In this document: positions 8,731 to 16,354 of the stretch, in pieces
Layout: each line of letters begins with the position of its first letter
Numbering within the stretch: the first letter of the stretch is position 1
NCBI RefSeq assembly: GCF_000374845.1
Contig: NZ_KB895422.1
Coordinates: 1 to 64,000, forward strand
Origin: Paenibacillus terrigena DSM 21567
Lineage (GTDB): Bacteria > Bacillota > Bacilli > Paenibacillales > Paenibacillaceae
Direction of reading: 5' to 3'
Length of the DNA: 64,000 nucleotides
Notes under the pieces: generated by a model
Databases searched by the model: none
Told to the model about the DNA's origin: nothing
The model's input: only the letters and a program-made list of their open reading frames with translations
Translations under genes and position numbers: made by a program

Positions 8731-8762
8731 CCATATTCGGTTTTTTCATTTACAATATCTTC

Positions 8763-8791
8763 ACAATACAATACACGGCCAATTGTTTCAA
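8763..8791 (-). promoter_or_regulatory. Candidate promoter of the TPP-controlled operon
   Basis: TTGAAA, 17 bases, then TATTGT on the minus strand, placing the start of transcription about 25 bases before the aptamer. Confidence 0.5.
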
Positions 8792-8810
8792 GAGAATTCT
8801 CGTTCAACCA

Positions 8811-9971
8811 TCAAGGTCTAGGATCGAGATCCTCTTCGAACATTTCCTCAATCCCCCGTTGCTTTTTCCCTCCGAATAGCAGCTTCACGCCGCCGCCAAT
8901 GAAGAGTACCGCAATGACAAGCGTCTGGAAGTATTGCTGCACTTGATAGCGAACAATCCAATTCGGGAAGTAGTTCTCAAGCATCGGAAGTGCAATCTGA
9001 TCGAACATATAGTAGGCTCCGATGACAATTAATCCGAATCCCATCCAACGGTTATGTGTTGGCAGCCATCTGACAATCGGCGTATCGCGTAACAAGTCTC
9101 CGCGGCTATACCGGTTCAATTGCTGCAGCGTATCAAAGAAGCTGAAGCACCAGATGAGTGGGATGAAGAAGAAGAACAACGACAGTCGCATAAAATCAAG
9201 GATATAAATGGAGCCGAGGAACCCCACCATCAATTGTAACCCGCGCTTTTGTAACCCAAGATACATATGCCCGGCTCCTGGCAGGAGCGATAAGACCATG
9301 GCCAACATCTTGCTGCGTCTGCCGTCTTCACGGAATGAATCAAAATCATCGAATAATGTACGATCCAGCAGCAAATCGCCTTGCTGCTTGCGATGAGCCG
9401 CCTGCACCGCATCGAACATACAATAGAGCCAAATAATCGGCAATAATCCTAAGAACACCGCAAATCCGCCTTGATTCGTAACGGCTGTCACGAAGATCAG
9501 CATCGTCCCTAATCCGAAGAAAGCAATTAGGAATGACAACCCACGATGCATCAGTCCAAGATAGAAATGGCCCAACCCGGGAACGAAGGACAAGAGAATC
9601 GTGAAGAATCGCTCTGATTCCTGTCTTGGCGTTGGTTGCATGGGACCATGCGGTCCGTAAGGGCCGTATCCCCCAAGACCTGCATCTTGCAGGAATTGTT
9701 CGCCATATGTGCTTGGAATGTAAGGCGTACGAACTAAATAAAAGATCATATCCAGCATGTTAATGCTGCCGACGACAAATGCGACAATAACTCCCGAGAC
9801 AAACGGTGCATCATCGTTGGTCGCGATAGACCCCAATACGCCAAGCCCGAGCGCTCCGAAGAATAACATCACGTACAAGACTGCTCTGACCTTTTTGCCC
9901 ACATAATAATGACCTAATCCAGGGATAAAGCTCGCGAAGAACGCGATCCCTTTACTACGATATGGTTGCAA
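8811..9971 (-). CDS. Membrane protein with three TM2-like repeats
   Basis: A 386-residue polytopic membrane protein of unknown function. The same hairpin motif occurs three times: PGLGHYYVG (17-25), PGLGHFYLG (131-139) and PGAGHMYLG (231-239), each followed by about 25 hydrophobic residues. This is the P-G-x-G-x-x-Y-x-G pattern seen in TM2-type proteins, here triplicated. A glycine/proline-rich linker (residues 99-115) separates repeats 1 and 2, and the C-terminus has two further segments like DUF5668 proteins. It lies 34 bases after the anti-sigma gene on the same strand, so it is probably part of that sigma operon and may be a sensor or target in the envelope. Confidence 0.75.
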   Translation of the reverse strand: MQPYRSKGIAFFASFIPGLGHYYVGKKVRAVLYVMLFFGALGLGVLGSIATNDDAPFVSGVIVAFVVGSINMLDMIFYLVRTPYIPSTYGEQFLQDAGLGGYGPYGPHGPMQPTPRQESERFFTILLSFVPGLGHFYLGLMHRGLSFLIAFFGLGTMLIFVTAVTNQGGFAVFLGLLPIIWLYCMFDAVQAAHRKQQGDLLLDRTLFDDFDSFREDGRRSKMLAMVLSLLPGAGHMYLGLQKRGLQLMVGFLGSIYILDFMRLSLFFFFIPLIWCFSFFDTLQQLNRYSRGDLLRDTPIVRWLPTHNRWMGFGLIVIGAYYMFDQIALPMLENYFPNWIVRYQVQQYFQTLVIAVLFIGGGVKLLFGGKKQRGIEEMFEEDLDPRP

Positions 9972-10005
9972 TGCATATCCACTCCTTTACAATATTTCCG
10001 ATTTA

Positions 10006-10443
10006 TCATTTCAAGGCATCGAGCCAACTAAAAGCTTTCTGAATAATGGAATCCGTAAATGATCCGCTCGGCTGATCGAGCAGCGCATGGGATCCGCCCG
10101 ACAAGTTCTGGAATACACCACTTATCAATAGGATAAAGGTGATGGATGCCGCAATCGAATAGTGGAACATCGGATGCTCATACCAATACTTGCTACGCGG
10201 CTGTACCCTATCCTTCGGAGAATGCTGAACTGGCTTTCCGTACAATTGCTGCATCATTCGATCTGTAAAAGCATCGTGATCTTCGGGTTCAGGGAGCTCC
10301 CCTTCAAGCCCATCCATCGCGAGCAAATACTGCTCCATCGCTTCTTCGGATTGCAACAACAGCTCTTCCATTTCAAGTTGTTCCTCTTCACCCAGCGTTC
10401 CTTGAATGTATGCCACCCAATATTCCAGGTTGTACTTCTTCAT
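10006..10443 (-). CDS. Putative anti-sigma factor, single transmembrane segment
   Basis: A 145-residue protein: a cytoplasmic N-terminal helical region (YNLEYWVAYIQGTLGEEE) resembling anti-sigma domains, one transmembrane helix around residues 95-112 (YSIAASITFILLISGVF), and a short extracellular tail. The zinc-binding H-x3-C-x2-C motif of ZAS proteins is absent. Its ATG overlaps the sigma-factor TGA in an ATGA junction and has GGAGGA upstream, giving the tight coupling typical of sigma/anti-sigma pairs. The role is inferred from this layout and topology. Confidence 0.75.
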   Translation of the reverse strand: MKKYNLEYWVAYIQGTLGEEEQLEMEELLLQSEEAMEQYLLAMDGLEGELPEPEDHDAFTDRMMQQLYGKPVQHSPKDRVQPRSKYWYEHPMFHYSIAASITFILLISGVFQNLSGGSHALLDQPSGSFTDSIIQKAFSWLDALK

Positions 10444-10985
10444 CGCCAATCTTCCTCCTTCCAGTGGGTTCGAAGCCATTGTCTAGCACGGTATAAGCGA
10501 GATTCAACCGTCTTTAGCGAAATGTCACATTCCAGCGCAATTTGGTCGTAGCTTTTTTCCTCCAAATAAAACGATTCGATCATTTGGCGATGCAGCTCGG
10601 GAATGTGCTCGAGTTGTTCCCGAATTCGCGCCTGGCGATCCCGGTGAATAACCTCCGATAAGACGTCGCTCTCCATACTGCTGGCCACGAACGGACGATT
10701 ACCTTCCACCACCTCGACATCTTCCACAACGTCCTCCCGCCTTCGATTCAACTTCCGTTTATAATCAATTGCCTTATTCATCGCAATTCGGGATATCCAT
10801 GTCTTCAATCCTTTGGACTCATATTGGGGGAGAGACCGGTGGATCTGAATGAATACATTCTGCGCGATATCTTCTGCATCCGTGCGATCACGAACGACGG
10901 AATACGCGATTTGAAATATATGTCCGTGATATCGGTCGATCAGCTGACGGAATGCAGCTGAATCGCCTCGCCGAATTCGCATCAC
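10440..10985 (-). CDS. ECF-type RNA polymerase sigma factor
   Basis: A sigma-70 family extracytoplasmic-function factor. Region 2 is in the first 75 residues (GDSAAFRQLIDRYHGHIF, DAEDIAQNVFIQ, TWISRIAMNKAIDYKR); region 4 is at about 120-175 (SFYLEEKSYDQIA, then the helix-turn-helix CDISLKTVESRLYRARQWL). The first canonical in-frame starts are GTG 10985 and ATG 10982, but the family-like sequence IEDEELV continues upstream of them, and the only good ribosome binding site (AGGAGG, 11016-11021) fits an ATC codon at 11001-11003 instead. The true N-terminus is therefore uncertain by about six residues. It heads the operon with the anti-sigma gene and probably the triple-repeat membrane protein. 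Confidence 0.88.
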   Translation of the reverse strand: MMRIRRGDSAAFRQLIDRYHGHIFQIAYSVVRDRTDAEDIAQNVFIQIHRSLPQYESKGLKTWISRIAMNKAIDYKRKLNRRREDVVEDVEVVEGNRPFVASSMESDVLSEVIHRDRQARIREQLEHIPELHRQMIESFYLEEKSYDQIALECDISLKTVESRLYRARQWLRTHWKEEDWR

Positions 10986-11081
10986 GAGTTCTTCATCTTC
11001 GATGTGACTCTCCCCCCTCCTGCCTATATAGACGCATGTATGATCATTACCCCCTGCACATTCTAACCTACTTTTTTCAAT

Positions 11082-11113
11082 AAAAAAACAGAGACACTGT
11101 CATATGTCTCTGC
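11082..11113 (-). terminator. Intrinsic terminator after the deacetylase gene
   Basis: Stem CAGAGAC / GTCTCTG with a 10-base loop; seven Ts follow on the minus strand. Confidence 0.7.
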
Positions 11114-11898
11114 TAATGTATGGTAGATTTATAAGACTTCTTCATTATCTGCGCTCCGGCTCCGATCTGATACCTCGTACGCCAGTATGGATCCAGCATC
11201 TCATCTACTCTGACGCAGGCATACCCCTGCAGCCTTACTTCCTTCAATACGGCATCCAGACCTGCTATCATCTGCAGCGGTGCATCCACGTCAGCGCCAA
11301 ATGTCTCGCCTGAATCATGCAATACAACGATAGCGCCTGGCGTGATTCGTCGCATCAGCTTGCTTCTCAGCCTTTCTGCCGTCGTGGATCGCTTCCAATC
11401 CCCGACCATGACCGACCACAGCACGATGCGATAGCCGCTGCGCGAGCGGAAGCTGAAGAGATCGCCTAAATTCAGAATCCCCCATGGCGGCCGATAGCAC
11501 GTAGGCCGTTCGCCAATAATCCGTTCTACAATGTCTGCCGACATGTCAACCTGCTCCCGCTTCACTTCGCCCGGTGTCATGACCCAGTTCGTGGTATGCG
11601 TATAATTATGAATGCCGATTTGATGACCTTCCTGGTGCATTCGCTGAATGATGTCCGGATATTTCTCAGCCTCACTACCGAGTACGAAGAAGGTTGCTTT
11701 CACCCCATGTGCTTGCAGCAAATCCAGCAATCTAGGCGTATACGTCGGGTTAGGCCCGTCATCAAAGGTAAAAGCCACCTGGCGAGTCGCCTTTCCTCTG
11801 CGCACAACGACGAGTCCGCATATTCTAGTGATCACAAACGGTGCCAGCATATAGATTACAATAAATAGTATGACAAGTTGCAAGGCTATCATTAACAT
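11113..11898 (-). CDS. Polysaccharide deacetylase family protein
   Basis: A 261-residue carbohydrate esterase 4 (NodB-type) enzyme that removes acetyl groups from cell-wall glycans or chitin-like polymers. An N-terminal hydrophobic helix (residues 2-25) acts as membrane anchor or uncleaved signal. The metal and catalytic motifs are complete: TFDDGP (motif 1), HNYTH (motif 2, H-x3-H), RPPWG (motif 3) and VLHDSG (motif 5). It is monocistronic between a terminator and a repeat element. A YkoP-like gene follows upstream on the same strand beyond the repeat. Exact substrate is not readable from sequence. Confidence 0.88.
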   Translation of the reverse strand: MLMIALQLVILFIVIYMLAPFVITRICGLVVVRRGKATRQVAFTFDDGPNPTYTPRLLDLLQAHGVKATFFVLGSEAEKYPDIIQRMHQEGHQIGIHNYTHTTNWVMTPGEVKREQVDMSADIVERIIGERPTCYRPPWGILNLGDLFSFRSRSGYRIVLWSVMVGDWKRSTTAERLRSKLMRRITPGAIVVLHDSGETFGADVDAPLQMIAGLDAVLKEVRLQGYACVRVDEMLDPYWRTRYQIGAGAQIMKKSYKSTIH

Positions 11899-11940
11899 GA
11901 TGTGCGCCCCTCCTCAGCTACAAATGACTCTTAAAATGTG

Positions 11941-12111
11941 TGTTCAAAAAGTCGGCTTTTCAGCACCGAGAAGGTTGCGAGAATCCGAAGAAGGAGGAAC
12001 GGAGTTTAGGCAAAACCTAAATGAGTACCGGACTTCAAGGGTGAACGCTAGATTCGATGTTGAAATATGCTACTTGAAATACTTCGTGATCAAAAGACGA
12101 CTTTTTGAACA
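11941..12111. repeat. MITE-like intergenic repeat, copy 1 (171 bp)
   Basis: The ends are inverted repeats: TGTTCAAAAAGTCG on the left and its complement on the right (12098-12111). The interior shares blocks with the copy at 59066-59308: CAGCACCG.GAAGGTTGCGAGAA, AGGAGGAACGGAGTTTAGGC, AAAACCTAAATGAGTACC, and AAGATTCGATGT-like sequence. Near-identical flanks CTCTTAAAATGT (11928-11939) and CTCTTAAATGT (12114-12124) look like a target-site duplication with one indel. No transposase is encoded. Confidence 0.8.
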
Positions 12112-12116
12112 ACCTC

Positions 12117-12734
12117 TTAAATGTAAATCGTTCTTAGATCCTTATCCTTTTCCTTATCTTCCACTGTCCAACGGTCGAATAGCGCTTGCTTCGAAATAAC
12201 GAGCATCCTGGGCTCTAACTTCTCCCCCGCTTGCTTCACGCGCTGCTTCCCTTCAGGATGCAATATACGAAGCAAGTAACTGAGATAGATCTTCGCAAAT
12301 CCCTTTGCCCATTTCGAGGGAAGCGGATGCTGTTCGAATCCTAATCCATGAATAATCCCGCGATGGAGAAGCGTAATCCCCGTGATGGCTTGAACTTTCA
12401 CAAGCTCTGGTGATGTCTGCATGGCATGGCTAATCTGCTTCATCCCACGGCGCAGCATACGTGCTGTCATGATCCCCGCTCGGTCCGCTCCGACGGCACG
12501 TGAAAGCTCTATCACTTGTTGATTATCTAGATGAAGCTCTCCGATCCAATCCCCATTCGCGATCTGGTGACCGTCGTGGCATGCAATGGTTTTACCATTA
12601 TGTCTTCGGATCACTAATTTACATATCCCAAATCGCCAGATGGATTCACTACGAAATCGCGTAAATAGATCAAAGATATTCTCCCACACCATCCACATGG
12701 ATTGTGCAACGATCTTCGCATACGAAGTTCCCAT
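12117..12734 (-). CDS. YkoP-like protein of unknown function
   Basis: A 205-residue protein resembling the YkoP family (HLDNQQVIELSRAVG, then ITGITLLHRGIIHGLGFEQ). The frame extends upstream into the ABC permease gene, but ATG 12734 or 12740 fits GAGAGGTGG better. It contains no clear signal or membrane segment. In Bacillus, ykoP lies near glycosyltransferase and deacetylase genes; a link to cell-envelope lipids or polysaccharides is inference. Here it follows the ABC permease by 22 bases, so it may be co-transcribed with it, and its stop codon lies inside the flanking direct repeat of the MITE-like element. Confidence 0.65.
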   Translation of the reverse strand: MGTSYAKIVAQSMWMVWENIFDLFTRFRSESIWRFGICKLVIRRHNGKTIACHDGHQIANGDWIGELHLDNQQVIELSRAVGADRAGIMTARMLRRGMKQISHAMQTSPELVKVQAITGITLLHRGIIHGLGFEQHPLPSKWAKGFAKIYLSYLLRILHPEGKQRVKQAGEKLEPRMLVISKQALFDRWTVEDKEKDKDLRTIYI

Positions 12735-12756
12735 ATCCATCCCACCTCTCGCTAGC

Positions 12757-13452
12757 TTAATTGATATCGATCTGATCGATTTTTCGAATGGCCATGTATC
12801 CAATCGCCGCACCAGCAAATGCTAGTAGAATAGGAATGATAATAAAGTCATTCAAGTTAAAACCACCACCATTATTCGAACAGGTCAACATTACGATGAT
12901 GACAGAAGATACAATGGTCGTCGGAAGTGAATATTTACGCATGCCAAAGTAAAGCGGAATAAGTGCCATAAAGCATGCAGATAAGGCATTGAAACCGAGT
13001 TTAACGACCTGCTGCATCACCAGCGTCATGGTCAGTTCCCCAGGTACAAAGTGCGTAAACGCGTTAACGATGAGAAACACTGTACTCAAGAATGCCATGG
13101 AAATTACAATACATATGAATGTGAAAATGATAACGACCATAAGTTTGGCAGCAATGATTTTTTGACGTTTGATCGGGTACATGAACAAGACGGTAATGGT
13201 CTTATGATTGAATTCATCAATCACGAACCGCCCCAGCAAGACGGCGGCGAATATAATAAACGTCCCTCTCGTAAATACATCGATCATTGAGAACACGGTG
13301 CTATAGTCTCGAAAAACTGTCGTACCATCCAGCTCCGGCGTATAGCTCATCAGCATCATGAACCCAAAAATAATCACATTGGCGATAGCGGCCCCTCGAA
13401 TATATCCCATGATCTTGAATTTTCTCAGCTCTAGCTTCATTAGTTTAATCAC
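12757..13452 (-). CDS. ABC-2 type transporter permease (bacitracin/lantibiotic type)
   Basis: A 231-residue integral membrane protein with six hydrophobic segments (about 20-38, 60-80, 105-130, 145-165, 175-190, 205-222). It is the permease partner of the ATPase encoded directly upstream; the two genes overlap by eight bases. The pairing resembles BcrAB and YcbNO exporters, which confer resistance to peptide antibiotics. Substrate unknown; control by the adjacent two-component system is likely. Confidence 0.8.
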   Translation of the reverse strand: MIKLMKLELRKFKIMGYIRGAAIANVIIFGFMMLMSYTPELDGTTVFRDYSTVFSMIDVFTRGTFIIFAAVLLGRFVIDEFNHKTITVLFMYPIKRQKIIAAKLMVVIIFTFICIVISMAFLSTVFLIVNAFTHFVPGELTMTLVMQQVVKLGFNALSACFMALIPLYFGMRKYSLPTTIVSSVIIVMLTCSNNGGGFNLNDFIIIPILLAFAGAAIGYMAIRKIDQIDIN

Positions 13453-14368
13453 GTACTCCGCCTCCGTTCAGCACTTGCATGAAGTAATCCTCTAACGAGC
13501 TGCTCCGCTTATGAATCGAGTCAATCACAACATCGTTCAGGACCAATGTCTTGGTGATTTCACTTTGCGCAATATGCTGGTCATAAATCCGTACGAATTG
13601 ATTATCGATCACCTTGATATTGTTCAGTTGAAGTTTGTCGGTCAATACGTAAGCTGCTTTGCTACAGTCGGATGTGATAATCTCAATGTAATTCGTCGTC
13701 TCTTCATGAATTTCGGCCATCGTAATTTCCCGCAGCAATCGTCCGCTCTGAATGACGCCAATCGTATCCGCAATTTGTTCAATTTCGCCCAGAATATGGC
13801 TGGAGATCAATAAGGTCGTTCCATATTCCTTGCACAGCATGCGGAACACATCTCGTAATTCTTTAATCCCTAATGGATCTAACCCATTAATCGGTTCGTC
13901 GAAAATAAGCAGCTCCGGCTTCGTCGTAATCGCACGGGCGATACCCAAACGTTGTTTCATCCCGAGGGAAAAACTCTTTACTTTCTTCTTCCCTGTATCG
14001 ATTAGATTCACGAGCTCCAACGCTTCATCAATCGATTTCTTATTGTAATAGCCCATATAATCACAATGAAGTTCCAAGTTCTCGCGGGCTGTAAGCTTAT
14101 CATAAAATACGGGGTATTCAATAATCGTCCCCATCCGCCCTAAGAAATGATAGGAATCTGGCGTTAACTTCTCCCCGAAAATCTCGATTTCACCACTCGT
14201 GGGCTTAACGAGATTCGTCATCATCTTCATCATCGTCGTTTTCCCTGCACCATTAGGCCCGAGAAAACCATAAATTTCGCCTTTCCTAATATTCATGCTG
14301 ACATTTGAGACGACTTCTTGTCCTTGAAAAGCTTTGGTTAATCGATTCGTTCGTACAATATGCTCCAT
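13445..14368 (-). CDS. ABC transporter ATP-binding protein (BcrA-like)
   Basis: A 307-residue ABC ATPase of the antibiotic-resistance/immunity class. Walker A GPNGAGKTT (residues about 37-45), signature SLGMKQRLG, Walker B LLIFDEPINGLD, H-loop LLISSHIL, and a C-terminal extension of about 85 residues typical of BcrA-type proteins. The ATG at 14368 has a purine-rich GAGGGGAAGAAGAC ahead. Direct repeats of TCTTAC type upstream suggest control by the OmpR-family regulator encoded nearby. Confidence 0.85.
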   Translation of the reverse strand: MEHIVRTNRLTKAFQGQEVVSNVSMNIRKGEIYGFLGPNGAGKTTMMKMMTNLVKPTSGEIEIFGEKLTPDSYHFLGRMGTIIEYPVFYDKLTARENLELHCDYMGYYNKKSIDEALELVNLIDTGKKKVKSFSLGMKQRLGIARAITTKPELLIFDEPINGLDPLGIKELRDVFRMLCKEYGTTLLISSHILGEIEQIADTIGVIQSGRLLREITMAEIHEETTNYIEIITSDCSKAAYVLTDKLQLNNIKVIDNQFVRIYDQHIAQSEITKTLVLNDVVIDSIHKRSSSLEDYFMQVLNGGGVRD

Positions 14369-14403
14369 GTCTTCTTCCCCTCTCGCTCTCTCTTATAACT
14401 CTA

Positions 14404-14456
14404 TCTTACAAGACGTCATTTTCTTTTTTCTTACTTCAATCTTACGAAATTCTTAA
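14404..14456 (-). promoter_or_regulatory. Phased direct repeats, candidate response-regulator site
   Basis: On the plus strand TCTTAC at 14429, TCTTAC at 14440 and TCTTAA at 14451 recur exactly every 11 bases; a further TCTTAC is at 14404. Tandem half-sites one helical turn apart are typical of OmpR/PhoB-type regulators. They sit upstream of the ABC exporter, close to where its promoter should be. Confidence 0.5.
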
Positions 14457-14461
14457 GCTAA

Positions 14462-14491
14462 TTCCGTGCACCCGCTTTCCGTGCACCCGCT
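14462..14491. repeat. 15-base tandem duplication
   Basis: TTCCGTGCACCCGCT-type unit occurs twice back to back between the ABC exporter promoter region and the kinase terminator. Each unit contains the GTGCAC palindrome. Two copies only. Confidence 0.6.
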
Positions 14492-14498
14492 TGCTCAA

Positions 14499-14537
14499 GA
14501 AAAAACCCATGAAATGTGAGCGTTCATCATTCCATGA
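14499..14537 (-). terminator. Intrinsic terminator of the two-component operon
   Basis: On the minus strand CATGGAATG / CATTTCATG (one G-U) closes a loop and is followed by GG and six Ts, directly after the kinase stop codon. Confidence 0.65.
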
Positions 14538-14538
14538 G

Positions 14539-15474
14539 TTAGTACTTCACCTTTTTCAATTGTACGGTAAACACCGTAAGCTCATATGGCTTACTGCGAA
14601 GATGGATCGATCCGCCCATACTCTCAACTAATCGCTTGGTGATCGTCAGCCCGAGCCCGCTGCCTTGATACGATTTATTACGCGAATCTTCCAGCGTATA
14701 CATGCGTTCGAATACATGATCAATATGCATCGCATCAATGCCTTTCCCCCGATCCCATATGTCCACATAGACGGATGCGTCATCTTCTCGCAGGGTCAAA
14801 CCGAGCTGCTTGCCAAGACTTCCATATTGAATGCTATTCGAGATCAGATTATTAAGTACACGATGCAGCGCCTCATCATTCCCAAATCCATAGATCGGAT
14901 GCTCCGGAATCTCAATATGAACTTGATAGCCTTGCTCGGTAAGGATATCGTAATAGTCCAGAATCGTGGTACTGCATCGTTCATTCATCAGGATCCTTGC
15001 CATCGGAATCTCTTTATCCCCTGATTCCAGCTTGGCCAAGTCGAAGAAATCATGGATTAACGCTAGTGTCTCTTTGGTTTTGGCATGAACCTTATCTAAT
15101 AGACGCTGACGTTCATCCGCTTGCATATTCGGATCAAGATGAAGTATTTCTATATAACCGAGTACGACGGTTAACGGTGTCTTCAGATCATGCGAAATAT
15201 TCGATACCATTTTCTTCATCGACATTTCCATTTTGGCATAGTCCGAATACATCTGGTGCTGCGCCTCCAATAGCCGATTCATCTCCATTAGTAACGATTG
15301 AAGCTCGCGATCATCCGTCATGAGCAGTAGCTTCTCATTGGTAGCAAGCGAAGAAATACGTTCGATCTCGGAACGCAAGTGCCGCAGTTGCTTGCTGTGG
15401 CTCCTTCGGGAGTGAAATTGAAAGAAAATGACTCCGACTAAAATGACGATAACAACCGAAAGGGCAAGAATCAT
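14539..15474 (-). CDS. Sensor histidine kinase, single transmembrane segment
   Basis: A 311-residue membrane kinase with one N-terminal transmembrane helix (residues 2-20) and almost no extracellular loop, so it may sense within the membrane or through the transporter. The DHp box is SNISHDLKTPLTVVLGY with the phosphorylated His; the ATPase domain has N-box NNLISNSIQY, G1 WDRGKGID and G2 GSGLGLTI. ATG 15474 starts one base after the regulator stop and has AAGGCGG upstream; a longer frame to 15549 would overlap the regulator. The arrangement resembles YcbLM with ABC exporter YcbNO of B. subtilis. Confidence 0.85.
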   Translation of the reverse strand: MILALSVVIVILVGVIFFQFHSRRSHSKQLRHLRSEIERISSLATNEKLLLMTDDRELQSLLMEMNRLLEAQHQMYSDYAKMEMSMKKMVSNISHDLKTPLTVVLGYIEILHLDPNMQADERQRLLDKVHAKTKETLALIHDFFDLAKLESGDKEIPMARILMNERCSTTILDYYDILTEQGYQVHIEIPEHPIYGFGNDEALHRVLNNLISNSIQYGSLGKQLGLTLREDDASVYVDIWDRGKGIDAMHIDHVFERMYTLEDSRNKSYQGSGLGLTITKRLVESMGGSIHLRSKPYELTVFTVQLKKVKY

Positions 15475-15475
15475 A

Positions 15476-16186
15476 TTAACCGCCTTCCCACTTGTAGCCG
15501 ATGCCCCACAACGTCTTAATATATCGCGGTTCAGACGGGTTATCTTCAATTTTGTCTCGTAGTCTGCTCATATGTACATTAATAACATTCTCGTCTCCGT
15601 AGTAGTCGTCATTCCATACCTGACTGTAAATATGCGCCTTCGTATAGACGCGATTCGGGTGCGCGGCGAACAGCTTGAGAATTTCAAATTCTTTGGAAGT
15701 CAGCTTGATCGGCTTATGATTCTTGAAGACCGCATAATTATTCAAATCGATCCGCAAATCGCCCATCATGAGCATCTGCTGCTCAGGCTCCGCCTTGGGC
15801 TCGATGCTCGCATACTGGGTCGCACGCCGAATAATCGCTTTAATTCTCGCAGACAATTCAATCATCGAGAAAGGCTTCGCAATATAATCGTCAGCTCCGA
15901 ACCCTAATCCTAACGCCTTATCAATATCGCCATCCTTCGCGGACATAATGAGAATAGGAACGAGGCTATTAACCCGAATCCGCCTGATCACTTCCATACC
16001 ATCAACCTTTGGCATCATGAGATCCACCAGTACTAGATCAAATTCCCCCTGAGCTTGCTCGAATTTCGCTAACCCTTCTTCCCCATCCCCAGCAACGGTA
16101 ACGGTATAACCTTCCTTGATCAAATAATTCTCGACCATCTCCACAATCGCTTGGTCATCTTCAATAATAAATACAGAATGCTTCAT
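15476..16186 (-). CDS. OmpR-family response regulator
   Basis: A 236-residue regulator: receiver domain (1-120) with phospho-acceptor Asp in LVLVDLMMPKVDG, switch residues in ILIMSAKD and Lys in AKPFS; winged-helix DNA-binding domain (135-230) with LTSKEFEILKLFAAHPNRV and DENVINVHMSRLRDKI. It is the partner of the adjacent kinase and the probable controller of the ABC exporter genes, whose upstream region carries 11-base-phased direct repeats. Confidence 0.88.
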   Translation of the reverse strand: MKHSVFIIEDDQAIVEMVENYLIKEGYTVTVAGDGEEGLAKFEQAQGEFDLVLVDLMMPKVDGMEVIRRIRVNSLVPILIMSAKDGDIDKALGLGFGADDYIAKPFSMIELSARIKAIIRRATQYASIEPKAEPEQQMLMMGDLRIDLNNYAVFKNHKPIKLTSKEFEILKLFAAHPNRVYTKAHIYSQVWNDDYYGDENVINVHMSRLRDKIEDNPSEPRYIKTLWGIGYKWEGG

Positions 16187-16246
16187 CGCGAACGACCCTC
16201 TCTACTCCATGCTAATCTTATCCATTCATTAAGTATAGCAAAATAA

Positions 16247-16276
16247 CCCACAAAGTGGAGCTTTGGCTTCGAGACG
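16247..16276. repeat. Partial copy of a CCCACAAAGT intergenic repeat
   Basis: CCCACAAAGTGGAGCTTTGG followed by CTTCGAGACG matches the left 30 bases of the 50-base element at 33937-33986 with few differences. The right arm is missing. Confidence 0.5.
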
Positions 16277-16300
16277 AAAACATCTGAAATCTTATCTAAC

Positions 16301-16339
16301 AAAAAAACAGGGACATGTCATAATCAACATGTCCCTGCT
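16301..16339 (-). terminator. Intrinsic terminator after ptsI
   Basis: Perfect 11-bp stem CAGGGACATGT / ACATGTCCCTG with an eight-base loop; seven Ts follow on the minus strand. Confidence 0.9.
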
Positions 16340-16354
16340 ATTTATCATGAAATC

